Below are positions 58,979 to 64,000 of a stretch of 64,000 nucleotides of DNA, piece after piece. Where the stretch lies: positions 3,068 to 67,067 of the forward strand of contig CBFHYO010000019.1 in the NCBI GenBank assembly GCA_965660075.1, given 5' to 3'. The position numbers were made by a program, and so were the translations under genes. Positions within the stretch are counted from its first letter, which is position 1, and every line of letters begins with the position of its first letter. A model generated the notes under the pieces. That model did no database searches. It saw only the letters and a program-made list of their open reading frames with translations, and had not been told where the DNA came from. Source of the DNA: CAYYFV01 sp965660075. Lineage in GTDB: Bacteria; Patescibacteriota; Gracilibacteria; UBA1369; GCA-2718715.

Positions 58979-59431
58979 TTAAAAGTCAAGCACACCTGAA
59001 GAAGACTCATTGACTCCAAAATCATCTAATTCAGAATCAACAGACTTCTTTATTTCTACACGCAAAATGCCTTTTTTGTAAGTAGCACGAACTTGAGATG
59101 TATCAAGCCCAGATGGCAACAAAATAGAACGAGAGAACTCGCCAAAATGGCATTCTTGCAAGTGGTATTCTGTTTCAGCAACAAATTCATGCAAACTAGA
59201 TCTACCTTTTATTTCTAAAATTTCTCCATCTGCAACCAAAACCTCCAGGTTATTTAAATCAGTACCGGCAATAGGCGCAATTACAACAAGAGAATCTGAA
59301 GTTTCGAAAACATCAACGCTAATAGTCGATATAAAAGTGGCATCGACCAAATCATCTGAAACATGAGAGACACGTGATTCTAAATTATCACGTGTTTCTA
59401 AATCCCCTCTCATTAAGATATCTAATTCCAT
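58979..59431 (-). CDS. Small heat-shock protein Hsp20
   Basis: The 150-residue protein has an alpha-crystallin domain (about 35-130): ISVDVFETSDSLVVIAPIAG, LEVLVADGEILEIKG, FGEFSRSILLPSGLDTSQVRATYKKGILRVEIKK. The C-terminal tail lacks a clear IxI motif. It prevents aggregation of unfolded proteins. Its start overlaps the ftsH stop (TAATG), so chaperone and protease are made together. Confidence 0.9.
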   Translation of the reverse strand: MELDILMRGDLETRDNLESRVSHVSDDLVDATFISTISVDVFETSDSLVVIAPIAGTDLNNLEVLVADGEILEIKGRSSLHEFVAETEYHLQECHFGEFSRSILLPSGLDTSQVRATYKKGILRVEIKKSVDSELDDFGVNESSSGVLDF

Positions 59432-61230
59432 TAAGCAAAATAGGTTAAGAATTCATCACGAGAAATATTTTCTTTCTCAAGTAAGTCCTCCGCTATCTTT
59501 GTAATTAATTTTTTATTCTTATTAACAATTTTTGTAGTTTCCATAAATGCTTCGTCTACAAAGGCTTTAATACGTATATCAATTTCGTGAGCCATTTGTT
59601 CTGAGTAATTTTTGACATGTCCAAAGTCACGACCCAAAAACACTTCTTGATTTTGTTCACCAAAAGTAGCTGGACCTAAATCAGACATACCATATTGTGT
59701 CACCATAGAACGAGCCATATTAGTAGCACGCTCTAAATCGGAAGATGGACCAGTTGTCACCTCACCGAAAAATTCTTTTTCAACTACATAACCACCAAGT
59801 AACGCACACAATTCATGTTTAAACTTAGTAAGCGAATACAAATGACGATCTTGTTCTGGCAAGTACCAAGTAACACCCAAGGCATGACCACGAGAAACAA
59901 TAGAAATCTTATGCACAGGATCACACTCAGATAACAAATGGCCAACAACAGCGTGCCCCACTTCGTGATAAGAAGTGATTTTCTTTTCTTTATCAGATAA
60001 TACTCTCGATTTCTTTTCCGGTCCAAGAGCAACCTTTTCAACTGCTTGGTTAAGATCGTCATGTTTGACAACTTTTGCATTACGACGAGCAGCAAACAAA
60101 GCACCTTCGTTTAAAACATTTTCTAAATCAGCACCTGTAAACCCTGGAGTTTTTCGAGCTATAACATTTAAATCAACATCTTTAGCTAATGGCTTAGATT
60201 TAGCATGAACAACAAGTATTTCTTGACGATCTTTAATATCTGGACGATCCACCACAACACGTCTATCAAAACGACCTGGACGCAACAATGCAGGGTCTAA
60301 CACATCTGGTCTATTTGTTGCAGCCATAACAATTACAGAAGAACCTGTTTCGAAACCATCCATCTCTGTAAGGATTTGATTTAAAGTTTGTTCACGCTCA
60401 TCGTGACCACCACCAAGCCCTGCACCACGTTTACGACCAACAGCATCTATTTCATCGATAAAGACAATACATGGAGATGCTTTTTTGGCAGTTGCAAACA
60501 TGTCACGCACACGTGAAGCACCTACACCAACAAACATTTCCACAAATTCCGAACCAGAAATAGAGAAAAATGGCACATCTGCCTCTCCTGCTACCGCACG
60601 AGCTAGTAAAGTTTTACCAGTTCCCGGAGGACCAACCAGTAGAACCCCTTTAGGAATTTTTGCACCAAGCTTTTGGAATTTGGCTGGCTTTTTAAGAAAA
60701 TCTACAATTTCTTCAAGCTCTTCTTTGGCTTCTTTAGCACCAGCAACTTTTGTAAAATCCGTACGAGATTTAGATTTATCATGCAACTTCGCACGAGTTT
60801 TACCAAAACTCATAGCTTGATTATTAGAAGATTGTGCAGACTTTAGCATGTACATAATAACCATCAGAATGAACACAGCAGGTAAAGCCGAAATTAATAA
60901 GTTAGACCAAAAGCTAGAATTTGGAACAACATCGATATTTAACAAAGAATACTCGTCTGCGGATAACATATCTGACAAACTTGCTGATTCTTCTTTATAA
61001 GAGTATTTAATAGAATCATCTGCTTTAAAGGTAAGTTTGTCACCTTTAATACTCACAGCATTATCCGAAATAAGACCTTCATTCAAGTCTGCACGAAACT
61101 CAGCAAATGGAACCTTTTTTGGTGGATCCAATAATTGATCAGAGTTATATAACAAACTAGAAATAATAAGAGTTAAAACTAAAAACAAAAGAAAACTATG
61201 CCGTTTAGGACGTTTCGATACAACTTTCAT
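59431..61230 (-). CDS. ftsH: ATP-dependent zinc metalloprotease FtsH
   Basis: The 599-residue membrane protease has two N-terminal helices (about 11-29 and 107-129) around an outer domain. The AAA+ domain has Walker A GPPGTGKT (200-207), Walker B CIVFIDEIDAVG and the second region of homology ATNRPDVLDPALLRPGRFDRR. The protease domain carries HEVGH (422-426). It degrades misfolded and short-lived membrane proteins. It is transcribed with hsp20 from a promoter at 61261-61289. Confidence 0.97.
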   Translation of the reverse strand: MKVVSKRPKRHSFLLFLVLTLIISSLLYNSDQLLDPPKKVPFAEFRADLNEGLISDNAVSIKGDKLTFKADDSIKYSYKEESASLSDMLSADEYSLLNIDVVPNSSFWSNLLISALPAVFILMVIMYMLKSAQSSNNQAMSFGKTRAKLHDKSKSRTDFTKVAGAKEAKEELEEIVDFLKKPAKFQKLGAKIPKGVLLVGPPGTGKTLLARAVAGEADVPFFSISGSEFVEMFVGVGASRVRDMFATAKKASPCIVFIDEIDAVGRKRGAGLGGGHDEREQTLNQILTEMDGFETGSSVIVMAATNRPDVLDPALLRPGRFDRRVVVDRPDIKDRQEILVVHAKSKPLAKDVDLNVIARKTPGFTGADLENVLNEGALFAARRNAKVVKHDDLNQAVEKVALGPEKKSRVLSDKEKKITSYHEVGHAVVGHLLSECDPVHKISIVSRGHALGVTWYLPEQDRHLYSLTKFKHELCALLGGYVVEKEFFGEVTTGPSSDLERATNMARSMVTQYGMSDLGPATFGEQNQEVFLGRDFGHVKNYSEQMAHEIDIRIKAFVDEAFMETTKIVNKNKKLITKIAEDLLEKENISRDEFLTYFA

Positions 61231-61260
61231 AGTAGGAAAATAAATTAAACAATTAATGTA

Positions 61261-61289
61261 ATTTTAATCAAAAGTTAACTAATTTTCAA
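61261..61289 (-). promoter_or_regulatory. ftsH-hsp20 promoter
   Basis: On the minus strand TTGAAA (61289-61284), 17 bp and TAAAAT (61266-61261), 30 bases before the ftsH ATG and just after the tilS stop. Confidence 0.65.
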
Positions 61290-61294
61290 AGCAT

Positions 61295-62503
61295 TTAAGC
61301 CAAATTTATTAAGTTTTTATAGACAGACAAAATTAAGCTTTTAGAGTATAACTTATATTCTCCTTCAGAAACTTTGAGAACCGGCACGTATTTTCTTAAA
61401 AAAACAGGAATCTTAAGTGTACGAAAAAATTTTTTATAGCTATAAACCTTACCCAAATCCACAAAGCTCATACTAGGATTGGCAAGAACAAAATTAGAAT
61501 CATCCAAAGAAAGTCCATTTAAAGAAAATAACTCAGTAACAATCTGCTTGTCAGTTAATTTAGTGAAAAAAACAGAGTTACTAGTTTTAAAAGCAAATAC
61601 ACCATTAAAATAAAATTCAGAACTAGACTTGGAATCAAAAATGAACTTTTCGAATTCCATAATTCTTCCACGAGAAACAGATGCAAAAACACAGTAAAAA
61701 ACATACAACAAATTACTCCTAGTAAGATTTTTTAAAGCAACGCAAAAGAAACCCTTTTCATAGACAAACAAATTTTCAGATTCCAAGCGCATACAAGCCA
61801 AATTAGAATCGTTATCACAAGCCTGTTTAAACATTGAATCTAAAAACAAAGGAGATAGCAAGCCATTACTTAAAAAATTCCTAAATTTATTACGCGTATA
61901 GACCAAAGATAAATTAGAAGAATCTTCATTAAATAATAAACGATTAGAATGGGCACAAGCAAGCAAGTCAGATTTGTTTTTATTTATTAAGGGTCGCAAA
62001 AACACAGGACCACTTTTCAAAGTTGTAAAACCAATGTTAGAACAATTATTAGAAAGCTTCATTAATAAATTTTCATTTTGATCATCTGCATGGTGAGCAA
62101 CTAAGACTTTCGCATTTAACTTTTTGGCTAAACTGCTTAGATAAGAGTATCTAAAATTAGAACTCAAAGCTTGAAAACTCGAATCATGAGTAACATTTGC
62201 TTTATTTAAATCCCATAAGGGGGTTATTAAACGACGAGAATAAAATGCTAATGTAGAAGACAAATCAACATCTACAACACGCAAATCAACACTAAAACCT
62301 ATTAATAAAGATTTAATTGCAGCGATATCGTAATCAATATCGACTCGCTTTGCATGATTAAAGTAGACAACAACTAACGAATCGGCAGGTAAGTATTTAA
62401 GAGCCAAAAAAAGCATAACCTGCGAATCGACTCCCCCGCTACAAGACAGAACAAATTTCTGCTGACTATCAGCCAAACACTTAAAAATATCTACTAAGTT
62501 CAT
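61295..62503 (-). CDS. tilS: tRNA(Ile)-lysidine synthase
   Basis: The 402-residue enzyme converts C34 of tRNA(Ile2) to lysidine so that AUA is read as Ile. It has the PP-loop SGGVDS (22-27) and VAHHADDQNENLLMKL, LRPLINKNKSDLLACA and NEDSSN. A C-terminal domain follows, with a divergent TilS end (SYKKFFRTLKIPVFLRKYVPVL). Its start overlaps the RNHCP gene stop by ATGA. AUA decoding is essential, which suits its place among core genes. Confidence 0.9.
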   Translation of the reverse strand: MNLVDIFKCLADSQQKFVLSCSGGVDSQVMLFLALKYLPADSLVVVYFNHAKRVDIDYDIAAIKSLLIGFSVDLRVVDVDLSSTLAFYSRRLITPLWDLNKANVTHDSSFQALSSNFRYSYLSSLAKKLNAKVLVAHHADDQNENLLMKLSNNCSNIGFTTLKSGPVFLRPLINKNKSDLLACAHSNRLLFNEDSSNLSLVYTRNKFRNFLSNGLLSPLFLDSMFKQACDNDSNLACMRLESENLFVYEKGFFCVALKNLTRSNLLYVFYCVFASVSRGRIMEFEKFIFDSKSSSEFYFNGVFAFKTSNSVFFTKLTDKQIVTELFSLNGLSLDDSNFVLANPSMSFVDLGKVYSYKKFFRTLKIPVFLRKYVPVLKVSEGEYKLYSKSLILSVYKNLINLA

Positions 62504-62823
62504 AATTCAAAAGGTTTTGTTGATAATTCGATAACCTTATCCATATTATCATCTGGCAAAACCTTATTCACAAAAACATGAGAACATTTTGTACATTGAA
62601 ATTTAATTTTATATTCACCAATCCTCACAGTTTTTAAACTTACAGGTTTCATAATCCCGTGGCATGTACTCAATCGATCCCCAGGAACATTTAGATCAAC
62701 ATGCAAACTACATAAACAATAAGGACAATGATTGCGAATAAAACCATCTCCTTTAGAAACCTTTGCATGACAGTTTAAGCAAGTAAAACTTTCGTTTTTA
62801 TGAATAAAATTCTTTTTTTGCAT
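62500..62823 (-). CDS. RNHCP domain protein
   Basis: The 107-residue protein has the RNHCP zinc-ribbon pattern: FTCLNCHAKV, RNHCPYCLCSLHVD, PGDRLSTCHGIMKP and FQCTKCSHV, giving two Cys pairs plus further Cys/His ligands. The biochemical role of this family is not established; nucleic-acid binding is likely. A Shine-Dalgarno (GGAG) lies five bases before the ATG. It precedes tilS with an ATGA overlap. Confidence 0.85.
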   Translation of the reverse strand: MQKKNFIHKNESFTCLNCHAKVSKGDGFIRNHCPYCLCSLHVDLNVPGDRLSTCHGIMKPVSLKTVRIGEYKIKFQCTKCSHVFVNKVLPDDNMDKVIELSTKPFEL

Positions 62824-62886
62824 AAATCTCCAAATAATATTTACAATGACAAAAATCTATTTTGTACCATATTAAAGCAATATTTT

Positions 62887-62915
62887 TTGCAAAACAAGCC
62901 AATAATCAGTAAATT
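62887..62915 (+). promoter_or_regulatory. ftsK promoter
   Basis: TTGCAA (62887-62892), 17 bp and TAAATT (62910-62915), 28 bases before the ATG at 62943. Confidence 0.5.
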
Positions 62916-62942
62916 TTATGGTAGTATTATTAAAGAAAATCA

Positions 62943-64000
62943 ATGGCCAGAAAAAAGAAGAAAAACAAAAAAATTCTCGGGATTTTTGTCCGAAAAACCA
63001 AAACTAAAACCAGAAGAGCCAAGGAAATAGAAAATTCATGGCACATAGAGGTAGACGAACACATTGCTCGCGAGCTATTTGGAGTAATGTTTTTATTTAT
63101 TGGTGTAACATTAGCCATGGCTCAATTCGACCAACTTGGGCGTATTGGAGATGGGCTAAACTACATTCTAAAACCAGTATTTGGCTATGGAATCTACGCT
63201 CTATCTATTATGTGTTTATCTCTTGGAGTTAGTTGCTTTGCATCGAAAACAATCAGATTAAACGCGGCAAAATTTACCGGACTTGGATTACTTTTAATTT
63301 CTAGCCTTTCTATAAGTCACCTATTTGTAGATCTACCAGATATTTTGGTCGCAGCACAACTAGGTCAAGCAGGAGGCTACATTGGTTTTATTACAAACTA
63401 CCTGTTTCGTGCAGCACTCGAGGTTAGTACATTTGGATCAAGTATGATTTTTGGAATTGTTTTAATGATTTCTATCAGCCTCACATTTAACACATCCATA
63501 TTAAATATTCTCAAATCAGTGTTGATATTTAAAGTAGTACCAAGCGAAGAAGCAAACCAAGAAAAAACAGTTAAAAAGGCTTCAAAAGACAAGAAAGAAG
63601 AAAAAACATCAATCATTCAAAAACTTAGCCAGGTTAAAAAACCAGAAGCAACTATTAATATCATTAAGCCTAATCTAGACAGTCCAAAAACAAACAAGGC
63701 TGCGGATATCCTACCAACACTTTTCGATGAAAAGCTTCAAGTTAAACCACAAGAACCAAAACAAACGCCAGAAGACGCATCCACTTTAGAAAAAGAAATC
63801 GAATGGGAATACCCTAAATTAGATTTATTAGATAATACTACATCTAAAGTAGAAACCAAAGATAGCTTTTTACGAGCAAACGCAAACAATATCCAACAAA
63901 AACTAGAACAGTTCGATATTGCAGTAAATATGTGCGATGTGCATGTGGGTCCTACTGTTATTCAATATACTCTAAAACCAGATGATGGAGTGAAACTTTC
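62943..64000 (+). CDS. ftsK: DNA translocase FtsK/SpoIIIE, N-terminal part (runs off window)
   Basis: The frame opens at ATG 62943 and continues to the window edge (352 codons). It has a Lys/Arg-rich start (MARKKKKNKKILGIF), four membrane helices (about 45-68, 75-100, 105-130 and 160-185), and a Lys/Glu/Pro-rich linker (about 195-300). The beginning of the alpha domain has NANNIQQKLEQFDIAVNM and HVGPTVIQYTLKP, a very typical FtsK signature. The motor P-loop and gamma domain lie beyond the window. The protein pumps DNA through the closing septum. There is no open frame shift. Confidence 0.9.
   Translation, partial: MARKKKKNKKILGIFVRKTKTKTRRAKEIENSWHIEVDEHIARELFGVMFLFIGVTLAMAQFDQLGRIGDGLNYILKPVFGYGIYALSIMCLSLGVSCFASKTIRLNAAKFTGLGLLLISSLSISHLFVDLPDILVAAQLGQAGGYIGFITNYLFRAALEVSTFGSSMIFGIVLMISISLTFNTSILNILKSVLIFKVVPSEEANQEKTVKKASKDKKEEKTSIIQKLSQVKKPEATINIIKPNLDSPKTNKAADILPTLFDEKLQVKPQEPKQTPEDASTLEKEIEWEYPKLDLLDNTTSKVETKDSFLRANANNIQQKLEQFDIAVNMCDVHVGPTVIQYTLKPDDGVKL

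Noticed and set aside
59784..60104. Open frame antisense-shifted within ftsH encoding a hydrophobic peptide
   Set aside because: It lies wholly inside the conserved protease domain of ftsH on the same strand in another frame and has no supporting signals.
1..64000. Alternative genetic code with UGA as glycine
   Set aside because: Core proteins such as DnaA, SecA, FtsH and GroEL are full length without in-frame UGA, and UGA ends several genes in ATGA overlaps.
1..64000. tRNA genes, insertion sequences, prophage or restriction genes
   Set aside because: I looked through the intergenic spaces for T-loop sequences, terminal repeats and transposase motifs and found none. The gaps are too short for most of these.

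Overview
The window is a gene-dense, strongly AT-rich bacterial chromosome segment with no mobile elements and almost no intergenic space. The gene set points to a member of the Candidate Phyla Radiation (Patescibacteria). It combines an archaeal-type triosephosphate isomerase, stand-alone flavokinase and FAD-synthase modules, SLH surface proteins, a TraD-like membrane ATPase, a sigma-region-4/HARE-HTH protein, RNHCP and DUF3467 proteins, and many short ATGA-coupled genes. UGA behaves as a stop codon (for example in ATGA overlaps at 4811, 5188, 39124 and 62503), so the UGA-glycine code of Gracilibacteria/Absconditabacteria is not in use. I cannot name the phylum.

Layout. 1-1748 (-): tpiA, long hpf, riboflavin kinase and the start of a MurE-like ligase. 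1815-6787: holA(+), gatCA(-), then a (+) run of a small membrane protein, FAD synthase, ftsX and recO. 6722-10498 (-): rel, a membrane-anchored coiled-coil protein and rplY. 10611-11896 (+): ybaB and mltG. 11924-21692 (-): a tail-anchored protein, pyrH, frr, rseP, dnaA and a FecR-like protein, preceded by rny and CIRCE-controlled groESL. 21817-30613: an LTD surface protein, a four-gene Zn/Mn ABC transporter, a PolX lacking PHP, a DHH phosphoesterase, VIT1/CCC1 and a Ca2+/cation antiporter. 30669-38289 (-): an SLH-CAP surface protein, a 1230-residue membrane PP2C phosphatase and an unknown partner. 38372-45644: a membrane protein with pgk, then TraD-like ATPase, glyS, DUF3467 and trxB. 45678-54523: ftsQ, dus, pilT, the sigma4-HARE protein, a TrmB-like regulator, an unknown 490-residue protein and secA. 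54594-64000: a sugar transferase, rnpB, an acidic-tailed SLH-like protein, TPR, hsp20-ftsH, tilS, RNHCP and the start of ftsK.

Functionally the segment covers core information processing (dnaA, holA, recO, rny, frr, glyS, gatCA, tilS, dus, rnpB), division and cell wall (ftsQ, ftsX, ftsK, mltG, MurE-like), secretion and quality control (secA, ftsH, rseP, groESL, hsp20), lower glycolysis (tpiA, pgk), metal and flavin handling, and a large investment in surface and membrane proteins of unknown role.

Two features run through the whole window. First, the + strand is richer in C than G, and in A than T by eye, whichever strand is coding. Plus-strand proteins are therefore Lys/Asn/Thr/Gln-rich and minus-strand proteins Val/Gly/Phe/Ser/Asp-rich, and no skew switch is apparent at dnaA. 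Second, many genes have recognisable sigma70-type promoters (TTGNNN, 16-18 bp, TANNNT) very close to the start codon. These correct several gene starts and suggest two leaderless transcripts. The most striking single observation is an RNase Y whose HD catalytic residues are replaced while its KH and coiled-coil regions are intact.
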